Below are positions 36,401 through 48,804 of a DNA stretch of 64,000 nt, one piece after another. Numbering within the stretch: the stretch's first letter is position 1; the number at the start of each line of letters is the position of its first letter. The translations under genes were made by a program, and so were the position numbers. The stretch is from Primula veris (lineage: Eukaryota > Streptophyta > Magnoliopsida > Ericales > Primulaceae). A model generated the notes under the pieces. That model did no database searches. It was not told where the DNA came from and saw only the letters and a list, made by a program, of their open reading frames with translations. The stretch is taken from positions 32,814,795 to 32,878,794 of the forward strand of contig OY821740.1 of assembly GCA_963682055.1 (NCBI GenBank), in the 5' to 3' direction.

Positions 36401-39400
36401 ATATTTTGCCTTTTCACTTCTTCCACTTTTGAAACTCATTATTTTATGAAAAAACTAACTAAATTGCCCCATAGTTTCTTGAATTATTTATTGAATACAA
36501 AGATATTTTAGCAGTATGCCAGGACAGGCGGTGCCATACTTTCCAAACTCAAGTTTTTTCAATCAGCCGCGTTTATTAACTATTCCAATCAGGCCTTTGT
36601 TTTCCTTTTTCATTTGAGAGTAAAGTTAAATATGAAAAGCGAAATAAACAAGGATTTACTTTGGTTTTGCAGTGTCTTAGAAAATCGTTGCTTGCAATAT
36701 CATCCATTATTAAGCATCACGATGCGTAGATATAATTCAATAGACAACATAAACTTAAGAAGTGTACCTAGTTTTCCTGTGTGTTTAACCAGAATCGGGA
36801 CATTTCATGTGAAAGTTATTAGAAAGTCAAAATGGAGTTCTTTTTTACCTTAAGCTTTTTGGAGGTTTGCTCAAACCAAAACTGCTGAGAAGGTTTAATC
36901 CACCCATAACCGGGTATAGACGGAACAGTAGAGTAGTCACCACTGTCGAGCAAGTAGAGATTGAGTACCGATTTATTTGCAAGACCCGAACCCTCAACAC
37001 CCATAATTTCCAGATTGTAATTTCCAAATCCATCAATGACATGGGCCTCCGGAGGGTTTAATAGAGATAGAGTATGGTTCATAGTAACAATATGTTTCAT
37101 CACTTCTTCCCTAGAGAGAGAAGATTCTTGGTCATGGTTTCCCAGAACTGCTGCCCAAGGGATTTTCGCTGATACTGCAGGCTCAAATGCGGCATTTAAG
37201 GATGCGATTGGGTCGGATGTATCAAATCCGAATATATTGTCCCCTGAATTTAATAATATAAAGACAAATCAAAAACCTGTTTATAAGAAAATACACTGTC
37301 AACTCTCTAGCTTATACAACCATTTTTTTATTTAGTGATGATCACATGGAGCAAGAAGGTACTAAAGCTGAAAACCGGCCTCTGGTAATTATCTTGCCAA
37401 TCAGTTTCTTTGAAGTTTGTCAAATTCAGATGAAGGACTCCGACATATTTTTTGTATACACTTTAAGACTTAATGGACTGGATTTGTTAGAGCAAGAAAA
37501 CTGAAGAAAGAGAAGGGAATATTATGGGCTTGCTTGTTTGTTTTAGAGGAATTTAGCAAGAGATTGAAAATGTACATGTTAGGTTGGATTGATAGGCTAT
37601 AAAATTAACCAATTTTTTTTGGGAAATAAGAATCATTTTGACTTAAAAAGAAACACTTTCTATCTTCAACTGGTAAATGTGAATCGTGTAGAACGCTTTC
37701 CTATCATTATGAAACCAAATTTATTATTATGGAAAAGATTGAACCAATTTCACTAAAACTCCCCCTTTTACATCATTGTCACAGTTGAAACACCAGACTG
37801 TTCTATTTTTCTGGAACAGAACCGGAGCTAACATCTATCTGGAACGGATAGATAATGACAGTTATTTTTGTATTATTATTTGAACTAGTGACAACTACCA
37901 AACAACAAAGGGGCATTTTGCAGGTTTGCCAAACATAAAAGTATCCTATTGGTATTTCTATTGTTAATTTACAATCTTAAATTATTTTGAGACAAAATTT
38001 AGCCCTTTAAGTATCTTCAGAATTGTTTGGCTGCAGATTTTAAGCTCAGGATAGTTGGATCAAACTTTAAAGAGATGGACCTTGCTTGATTGCAGCTTTA
38101 AGCTCAACTTTTTTTTTCCTTAACAGTCGGTCTGCATTTGGCATAAAAAATCTAGAAACATGAAGCTGGATGAATATATATTCTCTCTTAGTTTTAAAAA
38201 CGCCTGCTTATTTTCGTAAATGCTGCAACCAAACAATCACAATCACATTGTTTGGCCAACTTAAAACTTATAAACATTTGCTTATGGTTTCCTGACTAGG
38301 AAAAAACTTCAACTTTTAAGTTGGATGAACCAAACATTTTTTGCAATTCAATCAAACTAGCTTATTTGCTTGAAGATTGCCACCCGACAGGGACGTAAAG
38401 TAACTATCCAAGTTCGGCCTCATTAAAAACCAAGCTTTTTGTGGCTTCCCTGCCTTGGAAAACATGACGTTTTAGTATCAAACAAACCAAACCTTTTATT
38501 ATATCAATTAAATTAGCTACTTGAAAATCGCCGTCCAACAAGGACTTACAATAAATATCCCATTTTGTATACTTTTCAACTCCACTATCAACAACAAGCA
38601 AGCAAAAGATCTGTTAATCACAAAACTCCTCATTTTAAAAAAAAAATTACTCCTTTAACACACACACACACACACACCACCCCCCCCCCCCCCCTCCTCC
38701 TCCTCCTCTTTTCCCCTTTTACCACGTAAACTTTGATATGCAAAAAACTGATTAACTATTCAGTATTATACAAGATTTTTGCTGCAAGTGAAAGTTGCAT
38801 CTAGTTTCATGGTGAACACTTAATTAGGACCTGAGTGAATATATTGAAGGAAAATTATTGTTTAATACATACTTTCGGACTTAACTATTAAAAACCCCAA
38901 TTTATGGTTTTTGTTTAATATTTGGTACATATCGCAAAAGGGCATCAAAATAAAAAACAAAGAGTATAAATAAGTAGCATCATTCAGGTTCTGTACCTAA
39001 GTTTTCTCAAAATATGTACTAAATTATCATTTTCCCTATACTGAAGAACTGTGCATAGAGAAAATCCAATAACAAGAAGAGCCCATCAAAAAGATAATGA
39101 CAACAATTTTGATCAGAAAATGAGAAAACCAGAACTTTGCTCAGTTAACACACACACATACTCCTTCCGTCCCGAAATAAGCCAATTTCACTTAAAATTC
39201 GACAAATAAATATCAAAATTTTAAAATATAAACTATTATTTCACTGAAAAAAGAGAAAATTTACTAAATAGGGAAAGTGGACTTATTTAAGGACGGATGG
39301 AGTATATATTGATATATAGAGAGGGGGAGAGAGAGGTAACCGGTGAAGACGATGAGGTGAGGAGAAAAGGCATCGATCATGCGTCGAAGAAAGGCGGTGG

Positions 39401-39599
39401 TGTTAAGGTCTGAACAACCCTTCATTTGCTCCGGCAGAACATCCTCACACGGTGTCGTTTCGCCATCACCGTAGTGCATATCCGCCACCTGTAGTATCCT
39501 AAACTCTCCCTTTTCACCATCAAATCGAAGTGAAAATGCCACGGTAATACTAATCACGAAAAGTAGATAAATGTTTGTAGTTTTAACCAGTTTCACCAT
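33404..39599 (-). CDS. Purple acid phosphatase-like protein, PAP28/29 type (four exons, 383 aa)
   Basis: The exons on the minus strand are 39599-39341, 37243-36849, 35325-34863 and 33438-33404, 1152 nt in total. A hydrophobic signal peptide covers about residues 8-24. The metallophosphatase motifs are in order: VADMHYG (38-44), GDN (87-89), GNHD (121-124), FHIP (240-243) and GHDHINDF (288-295). In the PAP28/29 group the Tyr of the GDxxY motif is replaced, as here (GDNIF), which is why such proteins are often named probable inactive PAPs; metal-ligand residues are otherwise present. A secreted or vacuolar metallophosphoesterase role is likely. The last exon is only 35 nt and encodes a basic tail, KRRKKEIGQV. 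Without it the exon 3 frame would run 37 extra codons into intron sequence. Confidence 0.92.
34412..34669. mobile_element. Stowaway-type MITE in PAP intron 3
   Basis: It is flanked by TA (34410-34411 and 34670-34671). The left end is TTCCATCCGTCCCATAATAG; the right end read inward is CTCCCTCCATCCCATCATAA. Both fit the Stowaway CTCCCTCCGTCCC-type terminus. Confidence 0.75.
38657..38709. repeat. Compound microsatellite (AC)n-(C)n-(TCC)n
   Basis: An AC run is followed by about 15 C and then CTC repeats, inside PAP intron 1. A likely site of length variation and sequencing error. Confidence 0.9.
39161..39302. mobile_element. Stowaway MITE in PAP intron 1, next to the exon 1 donor
   Basis: This is a 142-bp element with ends CTCCTTCCGTCCCGAAATAA and (read inward) CTCCATCCGTCCTTAAATAA. 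It is flanked by the TA duplication at 39159-39160 and 39303-39304. It ends 38 bp from the exon 1 splice donor (39340). Confidence 0.9.
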
Positions 39600-39824
39600 A
39601 CCTTGTTTTTTTTTTTTTTTACTATTTGAGTGTTTTGTTAAAAATGATTTGTTGCTCTGCTGGTTTTATTCTTATCCTTGTTAAAATCTTTACTTCCTAA
39701 CTAATGGAGTAAATTGCTTTACTAGTCCTTGTATTATTACTGAGTTTATTACAACTTACTCACCTTACTTTATATATGCTTCATAGCACTCCTCTCATAA
39801 TTATATATGATTATCATACACACA

Positions 39825-39944
39825 TAAGATTAGAATATCTTAACTGTAACGATGAGTGAATGAACACATGTATAAACACGAGTCGATGTTTATAAATGTG
39901 CTCATACACGTACTCATCGTTACAATTATAATATTCTAACCTTA
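39825..39944. repeat. 120-bp hairpin (MITE-like inverted repeat)
   Basis: The left arm TAAGATTAGAATATCTTAAC..GTAACGATGAGT matches the reverse of ACTCATCGTTAC..AATATTCTAACCTTA. The centre is near 39885. No TA or other duplication was confirmed. Confidence 0.65.
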
Positions 39945-42255
39945 TTTTCTAGGTTGTACTATCTAATTATTAGTACTGCTATCCCTAAAGTAATGTGACG
40001 AATTTGTAGTTTTTTAACCATAATATTTTTGAATAAAGAAAATAAGTATTGCGTCGTTTAAACGACGATCTAGTTGAAGATTTTTTTGTATGTTATAAAC
40101 GGTATAGAAATGTTAACCTGAATTATTGTAGATCATGATTTATGGGTATTTTGTATGTATTAATTTTCAAGCCTCCGAGGATTTAATTTCTTGTACAAAT
40201 GGGCAAGAAATTGGAAACAAATTAGTTTAAGTACTGTCAATTGGTTTAATATAGAATAACTTTGTTCATGATAAACATTATTATAACTTGTTCGAACATG
40301 GAAGACTATCGTAATTGGTTTGAACGAAACTACGGTAATAAGAGCGAGCTAGTCGCCTATATATGTAGTGAGTATTAATCACAAACCTCGAGAAAGTGCG
40401 ATACCTAAATGTCGTTATTTCACAATACCATAATCAATGTGATTGCTTATGTAGTGTGAGTACTGTCTGAGTATCAATTTATTGGCATAAATTACACATC
40501 CAATAACTTTTATATTTCTTGACACAAACCGATAGGGGCCGAGATATTATTGACCTAACACAAATCCTAGTTCGTTTTTTTGTTATAAAATAACTGTTAA
40601 TCATATATATTGCTTATAAACTGCTGGATATGTCTTGGTTTTACTTTTGTTTTCTTTCGCATTGTCATTTTCCCGTGTATTAATAGTTGATCCGGATGGG
40701 ATGCGTTTTTGCTGCCTTACGATTGTAAGGGCAGCGGACACTACTTTTTTGTTACATTGGAAATCCAAGGGTTAACAAAATTGATAGAAAATGTTTATTT
40801 TGTCCGACACATGAATTACATACATACACACCTATGTAGCACGAGTAATTTGTCTGAAGTACATGATACGGGTACGGTACGTCATTTCAAATACGGTACG
40901 CAAAAAAATAAATAGAAATAAAATTATTTGCCGTGCCGAAAAAGTACAGGAGACGTACCATTCGTGTACTCGTGCCGTTTACACCTATGTAATTCGTGTG
41001 TTGAGAAAAAAAAAAGCATTTTTCCATATTTTTTTTGTTAATCTTTAAATTGAATTGTTTTTTTATCCGATGACTAAAAATAAATAAGATAGCTATTACT
41101 CCATATTTTATTTAGGGAGTGCATAAATGGTTTATATATGTTTGAGATTTGTATGTGGGTTTTTATACATGTATTTAAAGTTAAATTAAAAATCAAAGAT
41201 CAATAGGCATAGCAGAATGATTATAACATGTTTAATTATCACAAGAATAGGTTAAATTTTACTTCTTCAGCAGATCCTTCTGTTAGAAAAGTATTATTAA
41301 TCGACTATTGCTATAACCATCTAAAAATATTTTCCGCTGACGTGACGGAATAGGTTGACCAATTATACATTAAATGAAAATATGATTTCAATATCGAAAT
41401 AAAATGATTGGTACATTTAACCCGCCGCATCAGCGGGTAAGGTTCTAAATCACACATCTCTCACTTTGACCCGTCTCTTTTGAGAACGGTGTCTATATAC
41501 TTCCCTCTACTTGCTTCTTTTCATTCTGTATTTTGGTTTCTATCACATTAAATTGACGTCCACGAAAAAATCATGGAGTATTTATTATTCTTGTTCTTGA
41601 CGTTGTCTCTTTAATTTGTTTTGATGGCAACATTCAAGGCTGTCTTTTAGGTGGTTGAATGAACTCATTTTTCTCGTCTCAAATTACTTTTTATCTCGGT
41701 CTACAAATAAAAACCATTTATTTTTGCTTACTACCTCGAGGCTAATTAAGAAGTCATATACGTAAAAATATTACACGACTAGAACATGTTTATTGAAACA
41801 CTTAATTTTAGAGTACGTAACCCCTTAATTTCTGTTGCTTATATATTCCGTTCAGTCATAATTAACAATAATTAAGGCCAGTGAATTGAGATTTTGATGA
41901 TAGAGTCGGGCCTTTCTTAATTTGTTTACTCGTATGTTATTGTTTGGTACAAAGACTGTAATCACCGCAAGCCAGGATCTCGGAGTTTTATGAAGAACGT
42001 AGTTTTAAGCTAGTTTTGCGATTATATTCATTTTAAACTAACATCGGAATCTTCAGCCCAAATTTGTCACTATAGTATGTACTCTTTGGTGTCGAGATAC
42101 GGAAACTTGATTGTTTTCTTATGTTGGTTTTTGAGTATTAACCGTATGGTGTGTCTTTATCTACTTGCTAAGATTTGTTTACTTGAGGACAATCGTCACA
42201 ATCCATGTTTATTAGGAATTATAGTATTGTTCATAAATTAGCTTACTGATATATA
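39945..42255. other. Intergenic, no gene recognised
   Basis: AT-rich spacer upstream of the divergent phosphatase start. Only short open frames occur, none with a family signature. Confidence 0.5.
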
Positions 42256-42489
42256 CTTCATTCCCCACTAAATAAATATCACCTACGAAAATACGTACAA
42301 ATTTGATCGATAATTTTTTTCATATCTAAATTGTCAAAAAAAATATTTCAAAAGTTAATCACGTAGTTCATGGTTATAACTATATGATGAAATTTTTAAT
42401 TTTTTAATTTCAGAAATTTTGATATAAAAATTTTGATGGTCAAAATTGCACGTATTTTCGTATACGACATTTGTTTAAGGACGGGGGAG
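42256..42489. mobile_element. Stowaway-type MITE
   Basis: TA (42254-42255 and 42490-42491) flanks 234 bp. The ends CTTCATTCCCCACTAAATAA and, read inward, CTCCCCCGTCCTTAAACAAA are inverted repeats. They continue into ACGAAAATACGT on both arms. Confidence 0.8.
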
Positions 42490-43154
42490 TATATAGTTAA
42501 TCAAGAGGAACATATTTTGGTTTTACTAGCTATGCAATTAATTTAATTACTGTTTGGAACTACCTATCGGCAGTGGCAGAAACAGAAATGTGAAATGTGA
42601 GCTGATTTTCTTATATGAATTTATTTTACGGAATGAGCTGAGCTAAAATACTAAAATTTAAAATTTTTGATCAAAATAAATAGGAAAATTCTGTTTTTTC
42701 ATCAATTTTTTTTCAAAATAGGAACCGCGCATAACTGTCCCTAGCTAATTCGTTTCGTGACTGTGAGCTAACAAACAGGTCTCAACCAAAATACACTATG
42801 TCTAGTCTTGAATACGTGTGGCTTCTGTTGCAGGCTTGCAGCTACCTTTTTTTACAACTTCGGTTTATATGCTGAAAATAAAAGTTATAGGCAAAAAAGC
42901 ATGAAACAAATTTGAGTAGGATCTTGTTCGTTTTACAATCATCTTAGTTATCAAAGTTCAAACCAAACCAGCATCGTTATGATGAGGAACAACCCTTCAA
43001 GAACATTTAAAAATTAAAAAAACCCCTTCAAGATAGAGTCGGGTTTCTTTAAATTATTTATAATTCTCACCCGTCTTGAACTATATAAGAAACACACAAT
43101 AATGTTGTATCACACAAGCACTCCACTCCGGAAACAATTAAGTACCGGACTTTG
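42490..43154. other. Intergenic, probable 3' flank of the HIPP gene
   Basis: No coding sequence was seen. The 3' UTR of the minus-strand HIPP gene probably lies in its right part. Confidence 0.4.
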
Positions 43155-45966
43155 TCACATAATCACACAGGCTGCTGTGTTATCATCATTAAACATCACA
43201 CTAGCCTCCTGATCATCCATGATAACCGAATGAGGCCGTTGTCGATAATATACTTGTTGGTTATAACTACTATAGTAGCCATAATCTTCGTCATTATAAT
43301 AATTATTATTATTCGGAGAAGGCGGTTCAGATACGAACTGGAATATGGCTGTTGGGTGTATGTGGTTCTGGTGAGGGTTATGATAGTAATAAGGTGCAAT
43401 GTCTTCGAATTGAGGATTGTCCGGGAATGGCCATAGCTCGGCACTTCTTCCATTCCTTCTCACTATCTTGAGAGCTTCCTCCTGTTCGATGTAGCCCGTC
43501 ACTGTTACCTTTTGTGTCTCCATATCTATGTCCACATCATCGACTCCTGATAATTTACAAAAATAACAATAATGATAATATATGTATAGGTGTTATTATC
43601 AAATATCAATTTGAACATAAAAAATGGTTTCAATATTTTTTTGTACTACTTATTTACAAACTGCTCAAATTTCACGTCTGCATGATGGCTAACGGGCATA
43701 CTATTGTCGGTTGTTCATAAACAGATATTGTTAATTTTGAGTATTGAACTTCTTTTCATATGTCTATATATAATACCCTACTCATCCAATAATTGCAACT
43801 CATGGCCTAGCTTGGCAATAATTATTTGTTTTTTTTGCTGCTTTGCTTTTAGTCTTGAAAAGAGAAGACGACATTAAAGTTGAGCAATAATACTTATCTT
43901 CCCCAACCAAAAAAAATTGCCAAGGAATATTTATTGGTTACTCCTGATCAAAGTTGTTTTATAGCGAGTTACAACTTACAAGTGAAGCAAAATTAAAAAT
44001 CATGACCATCAAGCTCACCCTTCATTTAAAAGGTGGACATGTGGATATATGTTTCGTTCTTTCTAGAGTATTTTATGTATTTTGCTTGGTCGTGGTTCAA
44101 ATCAATAATGTAGATCCTTATAATCATTCATTTCTAGTTATCTCAGGTGCGCATTTAACACGTTAATTTTCTGTGCAACTTCAACTTGCTTATTAATTTT
44201 GGAGGGACCTTTAAAGACTTGGGGTATAGTTGGAGTTGATCAATTGTTTTATTTCAATTATCAATCAGTTTCGATTATACTTGACAACAAATTTGGTGGG
44301 ACTACTAGTCCAAAATGCCTTTTGATTCCTTTGAGGGGCTTGCATAGACATGCTATGGGAGCGTGCCCATCGCAACAAAAAAGATTTCAATTAAGTACGG
44401 TCAAATATGTTACGAATCTGTCGCTAAATTACACTATATGTCAGTAAAACTCACTTACGTCATCATGCCGTCTCTGATTAGAGCGTTGAAAAACAAAATA
44501 TGTTACTATTTCCGTCTTGGATCGATCTGGCTATTTTTGCAGTACATGTTAATTCACAAGATGAGGGCCTTCTAATACATTTTCCTTTGTGAAAGTTAAT
44601 TACTGCAGTAATGTTGTATTACATTATTTACATATTTACATATTTGTTATTATAAATTCTGTGATGGGACAAAATTTATTTTGAAAAGATTAGTGATAGA
44701 GAACATGATTTACTATACTTCAGGAGAAGGAAGTGTAAGTTATACCAATATGCGATTCATTCATTTTCTTTTATATGGGTTATCTTACGGATTCGGGGTT
44801 ATTGATGTTCAAAGTGAAGATCAATCGCAGATGTACTACATCAGGTCCATGAATGAAAATCCAACGACCAATATACTTAATTATGGACTGTAAAAGAAAA
44901 TGCAGATGCGTGCATCTACAAGGTTTAATTTTTATTATAAGTCACCATGTTGTACGGCGGATGATGTTCATTTGAACCATCGCTACTCCGTTTCTGGGAA
45001 TTTGTGTAAGGTATCACTCTTCATTTTGAGTACTGGTTATAGCTTCATCGAAATCGATTCATTCCCCAAAAAAACAATTAAAACCCTTAATTAGGTCACA
45101 GAGGCAATCTCAAGTAGTAATTCATAATTTGAATTGATCAAAACTGTCTGCTTATCTTCAAAATCCATGAATCAAAATTAAAACATCCAAAAAAAAAAAA
45201 ACAAGAACTGTATAAGAGCATTCACCAAAATTAACAAGATGTTCTTAAACAAACTTAGAAAAAGAACAGGCAGTTAAGAAGTGTACCATCCAATTTTTGC
45301 AAAGCTTTCTTTATTTTGCTCTCACATCCCGGGCAATCCATGTACACTCTCAGCTCCAGCGTCTGATATTTTATGAAGAGAAATATTTTTAAATAAAGAC
45401 AGCAAAGTAAAATTAAAGGATATAGCACATAAAGAAATAAAGTAAAAAAAAAAACTACTTTAAATTCCCGTAGATAACACGTACTCGGGAAAAAAAACAC
45501 CGAGTAGTAGGTACCTAAGAGGCTAAGAGCCTGCATGCAATTATTTATTCGACAATGTATACTAATATGAACAGCAAAGAATCAAACTTATCGCTAGAAT
45601 ATAAGTAATGACTTCAAACAAAGTTTTCAAAAACGATGATCGAGGTTGAGGAATGAGGGTGTTTCATTTTTCCCTCTTCTTTAGTGGTACTATTAATTTT
45701 GAATCTCAAGTTAAGTACTAGGACACAGTTGATGTTAGAAATCAGCTACTATTGGCTAGTTTCAGCTAACCACTAATTGCATTTAGTTCTTGTATTAACT
45801 ACTACGTACTTAGTAAATACAGAAGTATACCCTAATATATAGGCTAATAGAATAAAAAAAATTACGTTCAAGAAGTGAAAGTTACTAGTAATAAACGCCA
45901 TCTCTGCCTTTATATTTGTGTGGAGTGAGATGGAAAAAAAAAGGAGAAGCGAAATACCGTCGACAT
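43155..45966 (-). CDS. Heavy metal-associated isoprenylated plant protein (HIPP), three exons, 158 aa
   Basis: The exons on the minus strand are 45966-45958 (9 nt, MST), 45362-45287 and 43546-43155, 477 nt in total with matching phases. An in-frame TAG lies two codons upstream of the ATG. The HMA fold begins TLELRVYMDCPGCESKIKKA with the metal-binding C-x-x-C at residues 13-16. It continues with DDVDIDMETQKVTVTGY and the family block VRRNGRSAELWPFP. The C-terminal half is rich in Asn, Tyr and His. The protein ends in the CaaX box CVIM, predicting farnesylation and membrane anchoring. HIPPs are plant metallochaperone-like proteins in metal and stress responses. Introns are 595 and 1740 bp. Confidence 0.93.
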
Positions 45967-46639
45967 ATGCTAATGGTAGTGGTCACTGGTCGGAGCTACT
46001 TTGTCTTGTGATGAATTTTGCCAAGAGAGAAAATGCTTTTAAACTGAGTTTTTAGTTCATAAATTGCGAGTGTATAAATAGACGAATTATTAAGGGGTCC
46101 TTCCATTTTTTTTATTCCCCTTACAAGTTGGAAAATGATTTTCAAAGAAAAGAAATTTTGAATTAAGAAAAAACGAAGATAAGAAAGAACAATATTAAAA
46201 TGGTCCGACCCCGCTATTGACAAATAATGAGGTGCGGCTTGTAAAAATCTACATGTTTCCCCGGGTATTGTTTTTTATAATATGATTACACCAGTTTTGC
46301 TGTTGTGTCTCAGAATTAAGGCCTTGTTTGTTGCACCTACCGAGCTTTTTCTTTCTTCTGCAGGACCAAATTATATAGGAGCTTCCTGAGCTAAAAAAAT
46401 ATAAATACAAATAATCCGAAGACGCATTTTTTTTTGTTTCAAATCACAATTTGATTGTTTATAATGTTCGAGCCAAAGAATAACACGAAGTGTGAACTAA
46501 TACCAGAAAAATCTAGACAGACTAATTAACTCTTGATATGAATCAAACATGGATCAAATGATTCAGAACTACAAATTATAGGAGCAACCGATTAACCATT
46601 TCAAATTTGGGAACCACCGTTAGAATGGACGGTGGTGTG
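45967..46639. other. Upstream region of the HIPP gene
   Basis: This should contain the HIPP 5' UTR and promoter. I see no motif specific enough to report and no other gene. Confidence 0.4.
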
Positions 46640-47045
46640 AAGACAATGTTTACTATATATTTGAAAAAGCTACTACATATTTGCAACGTTTCAAGTTTAA
46701 ATTCTCTTGCTTTTGTTCACATTGAGCCAATGTGACTATAAAATAGGGAGTTGTCCATGGGTTTGAAGAGTGAAATACAAGAGTGAGAGGGCGAGAGAGA
46801 ATATAAGAGTTATATTTTTCTTTTAGGACTAAGCAGTTTAGCGAAACTCGTAAGAAAATTGAACGCAATTTTCTTAACTTGTATTTGCGAGTTATGAGTG
46901 TTGTAAACACTTCTAACATTTTTCCCTAAGGTAAATATCTGCAACAGCCGGTGGATGTAGGCAATTTTGACCGAACCACGTCATATCATGTGTTCTTTAT
47001 TTATTGCTACGTTTCTGCATTTTCTTGAATCTGATTACAAAGTAA
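46640..47045 (+). mobile_element. Probable Ty1/copia LTR (solo or relic)
   Basis: A CTATAAAATA box (46736-46745) is followed by TTGCGAGTTATGAGTGTTGT, then CAACAGCCGGTGGATGTAGG, CCGAACCACGT and a T-rich tail with TTCTTTATTTATTGC. This order recalls the R-U5 part of plant copia LTRs. No primer site follows and the outer limits are approximate. No target duplication was found. Confidence 0.45.
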
Positions 47046-48804
47046 AACCCGAAAGTTTTTCCTAACCACTGCCGTTACAAAAGTAACTTGATATTAGAAA
47101 ACAGGATTTATTTCTTCAATCCTTAGGGAATCTCTGATAAAGGTTAAATAGGATCTCGATTTGCAGGATAGTATATGACTGCGATTTGTTGTTCTCTTTT
47201 AAAAAGTGTAAGTATGACGTTATTGATCTTTATGTCGCTGCTACTAACCACAGACCAGTAACCTTTTTAAACTTTCGGCCATGAAAAATATCGATTGACT
47301 TTTCCTTTGGCCATGAAGAAAATATCAAAACATTTGGAGTCGAACCTCGTTTATATACTCGCAGATGTACAACCTCTGAATCTCGTAACTAAACAAATTG
47401 AGATCTCACTATACATGCATTTACTTCCCCTAAACTAGTTACACCAAAAGTTACTTCCTCTAAACTAGTTACACCAAAAGTAAATCCAAAAGAGATGCTA
47501 ATAAAAGCGTAAGCTGTCAAATGTACAAATACAGACCTAAAATCCATGGAAACAGAGAAATTATCGCCACCTTATGATAATTTAATGGTGATTATCTCTG
47601 CTAAACAAAGGTTTGTTTAGCCACACACCCCACACGGGCCAAACATGACCAAACTTCCTGATGTAACTACAAAATATAAAGATCAATAAATAGACATAAA
47701 AACCATCTTTTGGCATATAGCTTGTTCACTAAATAGCTGAAAAGTGAATCCATATAAACCTGGAATCTAACCAGAGGAGAGACAAGTGGAGAAGGGAGCT
47801 TAATAGGTTCAGCAGTTTAAAGGAGATTCAGATGAGCAGAACTTGTTATAATCCGATCGATTTCTACAGATTGAGATACCTTACAAATACCTCAAACAGA
47901 GGTATTCTAACATTTACCAGTGTGAATGAGCTTTTTAAACAAACAAGATTTGCACTGCTACTTACTGAATAAAACAAAAAGGTTCGGTGATTACGGTGGG
48001 ACTAAAGTTGGAGACTATGCATGAGTAGAAAAATATAAGAATATCAATGGCAGACCGGAACCCTCGGAAAGCTCACTCCAAAAGTGGAGTAATCAATTTG
48101 AGATCAACAATTGCAAAGGCGTAAACTAGTAGCTCTTCCGACATTACACATGTTTATCTAGAAAAATATTGGAAAACCATCAAAGCCAATTTTAAGAAAA
48201 CTTGTGTAGCGACAGTGAGAAACCAAACGTGATTTTGGATATAGAATTCGTGACAAGAAGCAGCTTGATAATCGAAATCAAATGAACACTAATAGACTCA
48301 ACAGAAAATTTAGCCAAATCCAACAATTGCAAGTTAAGATCAGTCAAGATGTTTAGTATTCCTAGAACATATTAATTCTTGCAACATATGTAATTAGCTA
48401 CAATTGTCTAACCCTTCTGCAAATCTTCAAATCCATTATAATTATTCAAACGACACATCACATACTAACTCAAAAAACCAGTGGGCATTATGGAAATTGC
48501 CATTCATTTGCAATGACATGCTAACTCCAAGCAAATGAACAGATCATATCACTGTATCACTATCACAATAGGATTGTTTGGAGTAATACAGTTGGTCTCA
48601 TAATAGGATAATTCAAGGAAAGGAATTGTATATTCTACAAGAAAAAAGAAAATAAATCAATCTAATAAAGCAAATTAATGATTGAGGACCCAGAGTAATA
48701 CTCCCTAACTAATAAGACAACATCATCTTTAAGTTGGTAATTACAGATGTACCAAAATATCTCTTCAAAATTGTTTCCGACTAAGGGTCCAATAGAACAT
48801 TTCA
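47046..48804. other. Intergenic, downstream of the unknown gene
   Basis: Spacer with no gene. A short tandem duplication of about 30 bp, CTAAACTAGTTACACCAAAA, occurs at 47432 and 47462. The 3' UTR of the minus-strand gene probably lies near 48550-48804. Confidence 0.45.

Noticed and set aside
40709..41048. Short frames in the spacer between the PAP-like and HIPP genes
   Set aside because: They have low-complexity composition and no recognisable domain.
43152..43453. Additional frames over the HIPP last exon
   Set aside because: They lack the HMA and CaaX features and overlap the supported frame.
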